Source: Tretioscincus oriximinensis (lineage: Eukaryota; Chordata; Lepidosauria; Squamata; Gymnophthalmidae). Taken from it: 64,000 nt of DNA. The translations under genes and the position numbers were made by a program. Below, one piece after another: positions 35,151-47,700 of the stretch. The first letter of the stretch is position 1; each line of letters opens with the position of its first letter. Where the stretch lies: the NCBI GenBank assembly GCA_022410635.1, contig JAJVDF010000165.1:1124434-1188433 (forward strand). Reading direction: 5' to 3'. Under the pieces are notes generated by a model. The model searched no databases. It saw nothing but the letters and a program-made list of their open reading frames with translations, and was not told where the DNA came from.

Positions 35151-35263
35151 TGTGTCCAAACTTTTGCCCAGTACTGTATAAACTTTGCAAATGAATTTAT
35201 AACTGGTTACAGACTTACGTCAGTTCTGAATAAAGAGATTAATTCATTGTTGCCTTTTTTAGA

Positions 35264-35365
35264 TTCAGAGAAATAGCCGTGATAGTCCAGTAGAAAGTCC
35301 AGTAGAAATGTCACTCACTTTTCTCCTTTTAGTCTCAAAGTGCTACTGGCCCCTTTGCTGGACTT
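35264..35365. mobile_element. Internally deleted copy of the same repeat family
   Basis: A reverse end (TCAGAGAAATAGCCGTGATA, TAGAAAGTCC) passes into a forward body (TTTTAGTCTCAAAGTGCTAC, CCTTTGCTGGACTT); the ribozyme-like part is absent. Confidence 0.45.
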
Positions 35366-35403
35366 GCCTTACTTAGTTTTGGGTGGGGGTGGGGAAATGA
35401 CTT

Positions 35404-35781
35404 GGGTTGTGTGCACACGACGACTTAAACCCCCCAATAAAACTATATTCCGGAATATAGCAATCACATGTCCGTGCACACCAAAATTGTATATTCCGTG
35501 ATCAATGCCCCAGATCCATAATATCGCTCATTGATCTTGTGGCAGTGGAGTCCAAGAATTATTATTATTTTACTCGCAACAGCCAATAGAAACAACTGCT
35601 GCATTCTCGTTTAACATCTCGTGTCTAATTTGTGCACATGCGAACACAGGTGAGTGTACGGAGGTCCTCTGGAACGATGTCTGAATATCCTAGCAATAGT
35701 TTACTCTGGGAAAAACGGTGTTTATTGCGGGCTCATAACGCTCTGAATGAGGTAGAAAAATGCTGTGTGCACGCAGCCTTA
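35404..35781 (-). mobile_element. Non-autonomous DNA element, copy 2 (hAT-like, reverse)
   Basis: Reverse-oriented copy of the element at 33873-34281, with shared blocks CATCTCGTGTCTAATTTGTG, CTCGCAACAGCCAATA and GCACGCAGCCTTA at its right end. Confidence 0.5.
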
Positions 35782-36249
35782 GGCTTATTCTTCAGGACCA
35801 AAGAAGGTTTCTACTGTCTTAAGAGAAGAGCCATTACCAATCTTCCATGCCAATACAAGATGCCTGAGAATGCAATACATGGATTCATATTCTTTGTATC
35901 TATTTCATTCATAATCAACTGATGTGGTGCAAGCATTGGAACAGTGCTTGACCGTAGTGAAGGGCTGAATACAGTCCAATAGACTGAAATTCAATCCAGA
36001 TGAAGGTGTTGTTTTACCTAGGTTTTCAAATGCTATTGTACTTTGTCCAAAAACTGTGTTAAGAGTGGTGTAAAAATCCAATAAATACATAGATTGGGTC
36101 ACAGTGTACATTCATTATAGAATTAGGAAAAAAATGAAATCACAAAATCTATTTCTTTAAACTAATGTTTCTAAGAACCAGCACGAAATGGCTTCAGGAA
36201 AGCATAACAGTAATTTTCCATTCTCTAGTGTCTGTTTATATGCATCATA

Positions 36250-36475
36250 AAAATATATGGAACAGATGGTGGTAGTTAGCAGCCTGGAGAGCTTTAAGAT
36301 AGTATTAGACAAATTCATGGATCCTAGACATCTTGTAACTGCTGTATTTCTGAAATACCATTTGCAGAAGGTCAAAAACAAATGCAGGTTCTTCTGCTTG
36401 GGAGTGTCCAGGTGCAATCTCCATTGTGTGGAGAAGTGTATGGGCTCCCTTTATGTTCTTGATAGTGTTTAATCT
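36250..36475 (+). mobile_element. Diverged CR1-like fragment
   Basis: Contains AGACAAATTCATGGATCCTA, AAATACCATTTGCAGAAGGT and CTCCCTTTATGTTCTTGA, in the same order as in other CR1 3' ends. Confidence 0.45.
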
Positions 36476-38579
36476 TTCCATTCCAGTAAGTTTAAGTATG
36501 AAATTGTGCAAAGCTGCCTCCAGACAGCAAAAGACCAGACTCTTAAAAAGATCCCATTACAGTCTCTTACTGCCTTATCCCAGACCCAGGGAGCAACTCT
36601 ATCTTAGACCCCCTCCAGATGAGCTTTTTCTACGGTTATGGTAGTTGCATCATGAAGAATCCGTCTCACGTGCTCATATAGTTTCAGCAACCCATTCACT
36701 AAAAAGCTGTGTTGCCCCGGATTTTCTTTTTCCATATTTCATAGTGGGTTTCTCGGTAAAACCACTATAAATGTCTTTGCATGGTGTTCAGTAGCAGGAA
36801 AATGGTGGGTTCGAGGCTAGACCAATGAGGAGGTTTGTTTTCTGCTGCAAAATGCAAGTACATGAGGGCTTGAGAGAACATGGAGTTAAGAGCATAAGCT
36901 TTCAGCAAAAAAACAGAATGATGCAGTCCTTGCCCTGCAAACCATTGACTTCTGGGGAACTTAAACATTAGAGATTCAGGAAAAGCAAACCAACCAGGTG
37001 ACTGCGAACACAGAGACTGTCTGGAGAGAGAAATGTGTAATGCGATGGGAATACAAGTCTTGCGGTAATCATAGGCAATGATATGGAATATTAAAGGTAA
37101 GGGGGGGGGAGACTGAGTTTTTTCAGATTTGACATAAATAGCAAAACTACACATCTTGTCTGAAGGGCTTTTTACTTTTTGCTGCCCCGTATAGTTATTA
37201 TCTGATATAGACACTGCTGCAAAGCTAGCCAACACCCACTTTCTTCCTTTGACATTGATTCAGCGACTGGATGGCTTCTGGCAGACATATGTGAGCAGCT
37301 TTAAGGTAGGGCCAGGTAATAGCTAACCATGAAAACATACACATTACCTGGGCACTCCTTGCACTTACAAAAGAATGGCCAATCACATCATTATGCTGGA
37401 GAGAGTGAATGAGAATAGGCTTGGACTGGGCTACTTTGGAACAAGAAGAGGCAGGAAAGAAATGGGAGAAAGGAGGACTTGGTGGGGGGCCCAAGTTAGG
37501 AATGTGAATATGCCTAAATTTTTCCTAATTCTATAATGAATGTACACTTTTATGGTTTTAATGTTGTGAAGGTCATGACGACCTGAATTTTTAACTTTTG
37601 TAAGCCGCCCTGGACACCTTCGGGGGGAAGGGCGGGGTAAAAATCTTTAAATAAATAAAAATAAATAAAATAAAGCAAAATGAGCTATTTTCTTCATTCA
37701 AAGGCCTTGATGAATATTTGAAAGTAGGCCCTGTTATAAAGATACACTCACACCTAGGAAAAGAGTTATTTGATTCTCTTTTTCTCTCAGATAGATGATT
37801 CACAGACAAAATCATGGGTTTTCACAGGGATAAATTGGTGGGATTCAGCTGGTTCATAGAACTAGGACTTTTTTTTTTTTAGTTCAGCAAATCAGTTGTT
37901 AAACCACCCAGGCCCCAGCTCTTGCCAGAAATGATATCACTTAAGATGTTATTTCATGTTGTTCATCCTGGAATTACATCACTTAAGAAGGCGTTCCTGA
38001 AAGAGAGCTGGTTATTAAATTATTTGAATCCTACATTGGATTTATATATCCCAGTTTTTATGCCCAAGCCATTTCTAACTCAAGCATCTAGCAAAGGCAG
38101 CTCCCATACCTTCTTTTTATCACTTGCATGCAAAGTAACTGCTATGGGAGTGCCCCCTCTGTGTTCCTGGGTGTAGCTGAATCACATTACATGGTCAATA
38201 CAGAGATATCTCTCTTCCACCCTCATACCTTCTGAATTAAATCCCGGAGGGCAGATATCTAGAAGTTAAGGACCCGGAAGAGGCAAAACAAGTTTCTTTT
38301 GCTGTTTGCTCTCAGGGTGTTTCTTTCTTTTATTGTTTCTAGGGAATGAGTCTGTCAATCTGTCATTCAAACAGGTGCAAAAAAGGAGGAGCAGTTTATA
38401 CAGCTTCCCCCACCCCCCCTATTTTTCTCCTTCTTTTCATTTCCCTAAAGGTCTGGGTCTTTTTGCTTTCTGCACAGTGCAATTTGATCTTGTCTACCTC
38501 CGTTGTAATTCTTAGCATTTTTCCTTTAAGTTTCTTTGACCTACTCTGTGTGAGGTAACGTGCAACGTGGCCTAAAAAA

Positions 38580-38792
38580 ATGCCTCACGTTTACCAGGAC
38601 CCAAGCCCTAGAGCCCCACCTGTGCCCCAAAGTGCTCGTGCCACACACTCCACTGGCCAAACATACAAGGAACTGAAGCTTGAATCTCAGCAGAAAGGAA
38701 AACTCTTTGAAGATTGTGACTTCCCAGCCAACGATGTTTCCCTTTTCTTCAGCGAAAAACCACCTGTTCCTTTTGTGTGGAAAAGGCCTGGG
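38580..38792 (+). CDS. CAPN9: CAPN9 exon 1
   Basis: Starts at ATG with A at -3 (aaaaaaATG); donor GGG|gtaagt; 71 codons, phase 0. Encodes the N-terminal anchor and [19 protein letters not shown] then PFVWKRPG. Confidence 0.94.
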
Positions 38793-41700
38793 GTAAGTAT
38801 GAAGGCTTGTTTTTCTTTGAATTCCTTCTTTTGTGTAGAATTTGTACAAAATCCAGAGTTCCTTTTGGGAACAGACATTGTTCGGTGGTATAGCAACTGT
38901 CTGGAAATTAGAATGTTAGATGTTGTCTTAATATCTCGAGGCAGATTACAATAAAAATAATGTGAAAAGCAAAATAAAAATCAACTTCATTAAAAACAAC
39001 AGACAGCAGTGTCTGAAAGATCTGGGCAAACTATATAGTCAAAAGCTAGGATAAAAAGATGAATCTTTACTAGATATCTCTCAGCATATACATTACAGTG
39101 TTGATGTTAGGAGAGTCCTGTATAGCTTGAGGGCTATCACAGAGAAGGCCCTTTCGTGTGTTGTTCACATTTAATGGCCCATCTTATTTTGTTTCTTATT
39201 TTAACTGATGACAAGCAGACCTATATGGAATGAGCCACTTCTGTATATATTTGGGAGCCGAACTGCTCAAGCCTTTATAAGTCTACTTGACTGTGATCGC
39301 ATCTTTTCTTCAAATCTTCTGTTCATCTCCAGTCTCAAAGAACGAGTTCAGAAAAAAGGACTAAAGAGGGGAAGTCCAGAGAGAGAACACATTAGCAAAG
39401 AAGCAAGCTGTTTCCATTCAGCATTCTCTAACCCAGAAAAGCCACTTTTGATTTTTAATAATGGAGGAAGAAAGTAACTATTCTCCTGGCTTTTCTGATG
39501 TACTTTCCATACAGAAAATCAATTAAATCTTAAGTGTGGTTATGTACACACACCGTGTGTGGCATTAGTTCATTCTGGAAGCTACCAGAACATGGATCAC
39601 TGTAGCCAAACTATTTCCAGGAACACAGTTAAAAAAATTGAGCATCAATTAAATTTATTTGATCACTGACCAGGACAGATTATTACAAGTATATTGTTTG
39701 TTTGTTTGTTTGTTTGTTTGTACTTATATCCCACTCTACACCTGAAGGTCTAAGGGTGGCCAACCATAGGGCACATAGCTTTTGTTGCTTTCTCCACAAC
39801 AGACACCCTGTGAAGTATGTGTGGCTGAGACAGTTCTAAAGAACTGTGACTGGCCCAAGGCCCCACTGGCTTTCCTGGAGGAGTGGGGAATCAAACGAGG
39901 AGACTACCAGATAAGAGTCCAACACTCTAACCACTACCCTAAACTGGCTCTTTGTTATTATATGTAGAAAAGAATAAAAGAATAAAAACAAGGACACATG
40001 GTGATTAAGCCAGAAAGAAAACAATCTTTCCTTTCCCTTTTTCTTTTCCTTTCCCAGCAATGGGCCCACATAAAACTGTTCTCAAGTGTATATTTGGGGT
40101 TTAGACTTGCAAAATAACAATAGACAAAAACATCTGAAAGAACACCTGCTATTGCTGCCCTTATTGTGGGGACATCTGATCCAAATACCCAGCACTCATT
40201 AAAAAGAAAATCAAATTTCCATTAGATTCTGCAGTTAGATTCTTCACATGTTCTTCTCACTGGTGGGTCATAATCCAGTCAGCAAAAGAAATATAAGCAA
40301 GTTCCATGCAAATGCTAGTATTATAAGGAAACTACCATTTAATACCTGGGAAGAGATTCAAGTAGTTTTGTTTTTTTCTCTTACTCCCTTAGAACAAGGA
40401 GTAATTTTGGACTGTGTTGTAAATACACCGCTTTGCAATGATGATGATGTAAACAACAACATCAACAACATTAATATTAATATTAATATTAATAATATTA
40501 ATATTAATAATTAGGTCCCCAAAACACACTAATAATAGAGTATTGAGACCTTCGAGTACAGGGTGGAATATAAATACAAATAAATAAATAATACATACTG
40601 TGAAAATTATTTATTTTTATTTTTTTTATTTTTATTATATTTTATATTTTCTGTTTTTATATTATTATTATAGTTCAGAAGCTAACAACTAACTCAGGAA
40701 TGGTGTTCTCACACAAAATGCATATGCCTTTTAACCTCTGGCCCTGGATCCCTGGTCCAACAAACATTCACCATCTGTCCGTTCCAGAATGTTCTAAACA
40801 ATTGAATCAAAGACCATTTGAGCAAATATTAAATAATTTGAGCATCAGCCGCTCTCTAATGAGCAAACAAGCAACAACAGTCATTTGCAATGGTCACTTC
40901 TTGACTCTATTAAGCTGTTAATATTTATGGCAGAAATTATGTCCCTCATAGTTCCCTTGTACTGTTATTTATCTTTAGGAATAAAAATAAGATGTACATT
41001 TTAAGATAAACTGAGAGATAGAAAAAGATATAGAAAAATAACAGATTCAGAAACCGTTGTAGAAGACAGTACTTGCAGGCTCTGAATGCCAGAGGCTACT
41101 GCTCCCGAGATACTGGCTCCCTCTCCAAGTTGGATTGGGGGCTGGATGCTAAAGTAATTTGCAGGAAGAGAAAAGCAGGTGAAACTATTGCCTTTCATAA
41201 CTGGTATGTGGCAGTATTGGACTAGATGGGCTGTGGCTTGATCCATCCTTGACGGAAGATTCCTAATATGTTTGCTGTACTGACAAGGCAGTTTGCACTG
41301 CTTGGCAATGAATGCAAAGTAGTGTTTCAGACTAGCAGGTCTCTGACCAGCAGAGTTCCAGCATACCTTTTCTTCTGTTACTAATCAAAGGAGAATAAAT
41401 GCCACTAGTTGGCATCAAGTCAAACGTATCATATCGCATAAACCACCCGCTGCAAAGAAAGTTCTTATTTACTTCCGCCTTCCTGTACTATTATTGCCTG
41501 AGGGCAAATGTGTGCTTTTGTGTTTTCTAATTCAAGTATTACATGACTGGAACTTATGTTGAACAAGAAGGTGGTGGCAATAGTGACCGGTCTGGTTTGA
41601 CTTGCCTTTTTTTCTCACTAATCATGATATGGCAGTCTCTGCTGCGTGCTCTTTGACATCTTTTCCAAAGCACTGAAAGACAGGAGAAGATGAGAATCGC

Positions 41701-44700
41701 TTTTAGTGTTAAACTTTTAAACTAACCTACTGCAAGGGTACACTTTGTCATTTTGGTCAATTGACCTGCTGCATGTTGAAATTGCTGGCCTGTGCATCGC
41801 GTTGCTAGGAAGATATCTGTTCAGTAGGCACAGTTCTGGACTTTATTTCCTAATTTTTCAAAACCTTGTTTTCCTTTTCTCCTCATTTCTTAAACCCTTG
41901 AACACCAAGGCTAATTCCCTGGATCTCTTAACTTCTCTTGTGGCAATAATGCAATTGCTAAGTATAAATATCTATCCAGTAATAAAATAACTTGACAAAC
42001 TACAATAAGTATTCCAGCACATATTTTAGTCAATATAAGAGAATGACTCTAGCCCAGTGATAGGCATCCAAAACATACTAATGGCAAACTGCCTCTATAT
42101 TAGTTTCAAGGAAACTGTGGGTGCATCTACGTGCTGCCTTCTTCACACTTTCCTTATTTTAGGGTGATATGGATGCCGCATAGTTCAGTGACACTCATGG
42201 CATCCTAGTGTAAGGAAAGTATGGAGTAAAAGTATATTGTGCTTTTTAAAAAAACATTGGGGAAGAACAGCTTTTGTAGCATTTTCCCTCAGTGTACCAC
42301 CATATACTGCACATCATCATCTTGGCTGGTGCTGCTCATTTGTACAGTCACTGAAATGTGCAGATCAGTCATCACATGGATGCACCTTGAGTAAATTCAT
42401 CCCTCAAAGTCATACTTGGTTTGAAGGCATCTTTAGCCTTACTTTTTTATGTGCTTGGAAAACATTACCTTCACTGTATTTTTGAGCAGGATTCAAAACA
42501 AAAGTGTTTATACTTTTCTTACTGCCTGTTAATTACTCACAGCAGGTCTTTCCAGACTGGATAATGGCAGAGGTACAAAATATTGCAGTATAAAATGTAT
42601 TCTATTCAGGTTATTTATCTTTTTTCTCCTCTGTGTTTTTTAAGGAAATTGTCAAAGATCCACGGTTTATTCTTGGAGGTGCCACAAGAACTGATATTTG
42701 TCAAGGAGAACTTGGTGAGTGTTTTTAACACTGCAGATTTAGCAGTGATTTTTTTTTGAAAATTTCCAGCATCCAGCATAATAATTAGGGATTAACAGAG
42801 AGAAGAGTTGATAGTATAAGCTTTTGTATAGTAAGCATTCATGAACGAAAGTACCTAGGGATAGACAAAGGAACATCTTGTGAAGTATGTTTAGTCTACA
42901 AAGGTGGTGCTATCAACTTTGTTTTTGTTAGTCTCTTAAATACTACTAGACCCTTTGCTAGAAATGCTTATCCAGAATACAGATTTCTTTGAATTTTCCT
43001 ACTATGAAAATTGTTATTGCTAGTTGTATTCCTTTGGGAAGTTTACATTAGACAGGGCCTTGCATATGTCTAGAATAACACAGAATAAAGCCATCTGTAG
43101 TGGCACTGATTTTAGAAAAAAAAATATGTGCTTCTAATCTATCCAGACGCATGATCATATTACACATAAAATGTTGGTATTCATGTGATATTCAAGGCTA
43201 GCAAAGGTTTGTTTATGCATGTATGTCTGCATGTATTCATGTATGTATATATGTATATATGTATATATGTATTTATACTTATACCCTGAAGGTCTCAGGG
43301 TGGCCAATAATAAAAACATTTTGCTGAATAATAGTTTTCTGGCCTGGGATGATTAGAACTGTAGAGTCAACTGTAGAGCTAGCATGCAACGACTTTTGTT
43401 ACTATTTGTTGGATGTACTTCTCCATGTTTGTTTGCCTCTACAATCATTTCCAAAAAGATCTGCAAATATAATAACCAGTACATCATTAATGGAATCTAG
43501 GTAAATTTTTTTTCAATCAAAGGGTTATCAAAATATTGAATTTGTACGCAGCTAATATCCAACATAAATACAACAAATGAGCAAAACTTGAAAGAAGCAA
43601 TCAATAAATTAAGAGAAAAAGGACTTATAACTATTGAACAACTTTTTGATGTAAATAAAGATCCACTTACACTACAAAATATAATAACCCATTTGGGCAA
43701 CAGATTTTGGCTTTAAGCATTGGCAGTAATCAATTATATAAACTCAAGAGAAATAAAAGAGGCCATAAGAAAAACTGATGATAAATCTGAACAAATAATA
43801 AGAAAAGTTAGAAACCAAGAAAGCAAAATAGGTACAGAGTTATATAAAATTCAAAATAATAGCAACACAGAAATCAAATAAGAAATTAAAAGGAAATCGG
43901 AACATGACATAAGAGTTCAGAGCTATGAGGTTAATAAAATAATACAAAATATATTGTTGGCATGGATGTAAAGTAAGAGTGAATTGCAACCACTTATTTT
44001 GGCGATATGAGGAAGTGCAAAAATTTTGGGAGACCATAGAAAAAGAAATCAATAAAATGATAAACAAGACCATAGTATTGTCAAATAAAATTGTAGTACT
44101 ACTAAGGGACTTAGATAATATAAGCCCAATAGAAACCAGGAAAATAATAGAATATCTTATAGCCTGTGCTCAGCTAGTGCTAATAAGTGGATGGAAGGAT
44201 AAGACAAAATGGAACAAATGTAAATGGTATGATTGCATCATTGATAAAGTTGCAGTAGAGATCAGAACAACAAGGATAAATTGAAATAATAATTTGGAGA
44301 AAATAAGAAAAGTAAAACAAAAATGGAAAGTAATAAGGAATTATCTCACAACAGTGATAATACAACAAGACAAAAATTAAAATTATCATACTATCATACA
44401 CAGTGTAATGACTAAATTGATTCAGAGGTTTTGGTAGAAAATATAGAAAATATACTATTACAAAAAGCATGTGAAGAAGTTAGTACCCAACAGCGGGGTA
44501 GAAAGGGAGAAGGGAGGGGAAACAAGAAATTGAGGGAAAACTTATGTCCAACTTATGTTTGATTTCCATACGTATATATGTATAAAAGGACAAAATAAAA
44601 AAAAATGTATTTGTACGAGAAGAAGCAGTTATAGCAACTAGCCTGGATAGCTTTAAGAAAGAGTATAGCTTGATTCAGTATGGCTCCTCTTGGGTTCTTA

Positions 44701-47700
44701 AGGGAGTCTTCGCTAGCCATATGGCGGCCATGTCTGGCAGCTCTCCCAATATGTCCCTAAAAAGCTCATATTGGTGGTTTTTCGCCAAGACAAAGCTGAT
44801 GAGATTTATGTTATTACAGTGCTGAGTTAATCAGTATTTACTCTAGATTCAAAGAAAGATATGAACCTCTTCCTTCTCCCTGAGTAAATCCGATGACCTG
44901 TTTGCACCAGTATGGAGAAGAGCCAATAATTTTGGAACAAGTCAATGTCTTCCTTGGTATTGGGAGAGAATCCATAAATGCTTTGCTTCTATAATTCCAC
45001 TGGGGCCGGGAAGAGAAGCTGTATATGGAATAGGCAGCTGAAATGGCCATAAGAAATGGCCAAAATCTGTGCTTTTTGGATTAGATAAAAAACTTTACCT
45101 GTGCATTCTTTAATTTCTAGGTGATTGTTGGTTATTGGCAGCCATTGCATCCCTTACTCTTAATGAAAAGACTTTAGCAAGAGTAGTACCACAGGATCAA
45201 GACTTTGGACCTGGCTATGCTGGAATATTTCACTTTCAGGTAAAAAGAACCTTCTCAAGAAAACAAGCAGCCAAACCATTGCCTAAGTGTTAATGGGAAA
45301 AGTTGGTTACTTACAGTTTTAGGACAACAATTGCTTTTTCCACCCATTTTTATTATTTGTTGCTCAGGAACAACATCCATATAGTTCATCAGGATTGTGC
45401 AGATATTTTGCACAACATCTGGTCAGCACCATATACTAGAGGATAATCAGACCCCCTTTTTATGTACAGTATTCAGTTAGACTTGTCCTTGGCAGGCTCT
45501 TGGGGATGGAAACGATGCTTGAGGGTGCTAGTGTATTGAGCTAGTGTATGAGAAAAAGGTATGCAGTTTAATAGAACAAAAACATTTTGTTTAGGTTGGA
45601 AGTTAACATGAAATATACTTTTTAATTAACAATTAGCAACTAGAGACAGTTTGTCAAAATTCACATCGCTAAGAATATGGGATTCTGAAAACTGATCCTA
45701 CTATTTTAGCTCTTTCTGAATTGGCCCTTATATCAAATTACACTATATTGCCAAAAGTATTCATTCATATCTGCATTCACTTGTATAGGTGGGTGAGCGA
45801 ATACTTTTGGCAATATAGTGTGTCTTCTGGGAAGGTAGAGGCTATCCACTTTCTGGTATACAGACTGCCATAGTCTGCATTGGTGTGCTGATGGCAGGTC
45901 CCTATTCTAGGTTTCTTTCCTCAGAACCAAAGACACGTGTTTACTGAGAATCCTTTAGGAAGGTTTATAAGCACAATTACCAATGACAGTTTATCAACTT
46001 TATGGAACCAGTTGAAGCACAGTATATGGGCAACTGCCCGTATTGAGCCGAGATAGATCTGGTTCAGTAATGTCTGTTGGCCTCTCCAGGGTTTCCAACA
46101 AGAATTTTTGCTTGCTTATCTGATGATTTGAGGAACTTCTTGGAACATCTGGTTTGCTAATATTTTAAAGAAAATGAACCCAGGCAAGTTAATTCTAGAT
46201 CTACAAACATAAACTTAGTTAAAATTAATGATTATTTCCAAGAAAAATAAAATATGTTTTTCAAGTTATTTAAAAATCACTTAATTTAAGGGTTATCAGT
46301 AAAGTTTATTATCCTTGAAGCCTGCAAGTTGACAACATGTTGCCTATTTGCCTTTATTACATAGTTTTGGCAGCACAATGAATGGCTGGATATTGTTATT
46401 GATGATCGGTTGCCAACTTTCAAAGACCGTTTGGTTTTTCTACACTCAGCTGACCACAATGAATTCTGGAGCGCATTATTGGAAAAAGCCTATGCCAAGT
46501 AAGCAGAGCAAACCACAACATGTGAATACTGCTTGTTTCAAAAATAGCTGATCTTACTGTGTTATTGCTGAAAGATGGGGCAAAATTATAAATCAAAGGT
46601 CCAGCTATACTTAAATTTAAATCTGCATTCAGTTCACATTCAAAGTGAGAAAACACAAGAGTAAAGTGACAGGCTGACTTCCTTTCATGATATTTACTCC
46701 TGAAAAGTCTTGTTTATAGTTGATAATGTGGAAAGAAAATGGGCATTCCAGGGCAGCAATTTACTTCCGAAGCATGTCATCCATTATTTGCACTAAAGAA
46801 CAGGAGTGAACCTCAAGTCTAAACTTGTAGAAGGAGAGGGAGAATGGGGATCGCCTTTATTTTGACTTGGTCAAACTGAAAGGAATGTGGGGATAATGCT
46901 GATTGACTGTCATGTTATCAAACTTTCAAGGCATGCACACATTTCATTTGTTTTGAGGAACAGACAAGACAGACTGGAAAAAAGAATCCATGCTACAACA
47001 TTGACTCTTCTATCTGTCAGGCAGTTGGAGTTGTTCCCAACCCTTATCTTTTGCTTATCTTCTGTGAACTGTTTAAAATCAGTTCATGTTACTGGGAACA
47101 AAGCTGGCAGCAATACGATTGTGGTGAATAAGGCCTTCCCGAGCCATCTTGCCCCACCCATGTGGTAGCATTTACATCAATCCCTCACCAACTGCAATGT
47201 GGGTGAGACAGGGTGAGAGCAGTCCAGACAGAAGGCCTAGTTCCCCACACTCACAATCGACTACAGGACACCCCGGGGCAAACCATTCTCAAAAGATATG
47301 TTCCAACTACTGCCTTGCTCCTCAATTCAACTTAGCCAAGGACTGAGAGTGTAAGAAAGCCTATTCAGAAAGCTTTAAAAACGACAAGATATGGACAAGA
47401 ATTTGGATATAGTTTAGATTAATTGATACTTGTAAAATGTATCTGAGATTTTTTAAGGAAATAAACTCATACAATCTATGAAGCTGAATTGATATTTAAT
47501 TGAATACAGTTTTACCATTGTTATAGTCGTTTTTGGTATGGATTCCTAGCCTTGCTTCATCTGTCTCCACATGGTTGTGTTTAAATTATCAATGCCAGGT
47601 TGAATGGAAGCTATGAAGCTTTAAAAGGTGGAAGCACCATTGAAGCCATGGAGGATTTCACAGGGGGAGTTGGAGAAATGTTTGAAGTGAAAAAGGCTCC

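Larger units (their letters stand above)
29150..38579. other. AGT-CAPN9 divergent intergenic region
   Basis: I see no supported gene. In order it holds a poly-G tract (about 29753-29766), a TA-flanked inverted-repeat element (30118-30372), a palindromic element (30505-30713), hammerhead-like palindrome 32044-32110, a CR1 piece (about 32385-32500), a full SINE (33175-33488), a GAT repeat, two inverted copies of a non-autonomous DNA element (33873-34281 and 35404-35781), CR1 fragments (34873-35150 and about 36250-36475) and a retroposon 3' tail (about 37600-37675). The last 300 bases should hold the CAPN9 5' UTR and promoter; I see no convincing TATA box there. Confidence 0.7.

Noticed and set aside
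36765..37235. 156-codon minus-strand open frame between AGT and CAPN9
   Set aside because: Composition is not coding-like, no domain or family is recognisable, and it lies between imperfect inverted ends (about 36505 and 37305) suggesting transposon DNA.
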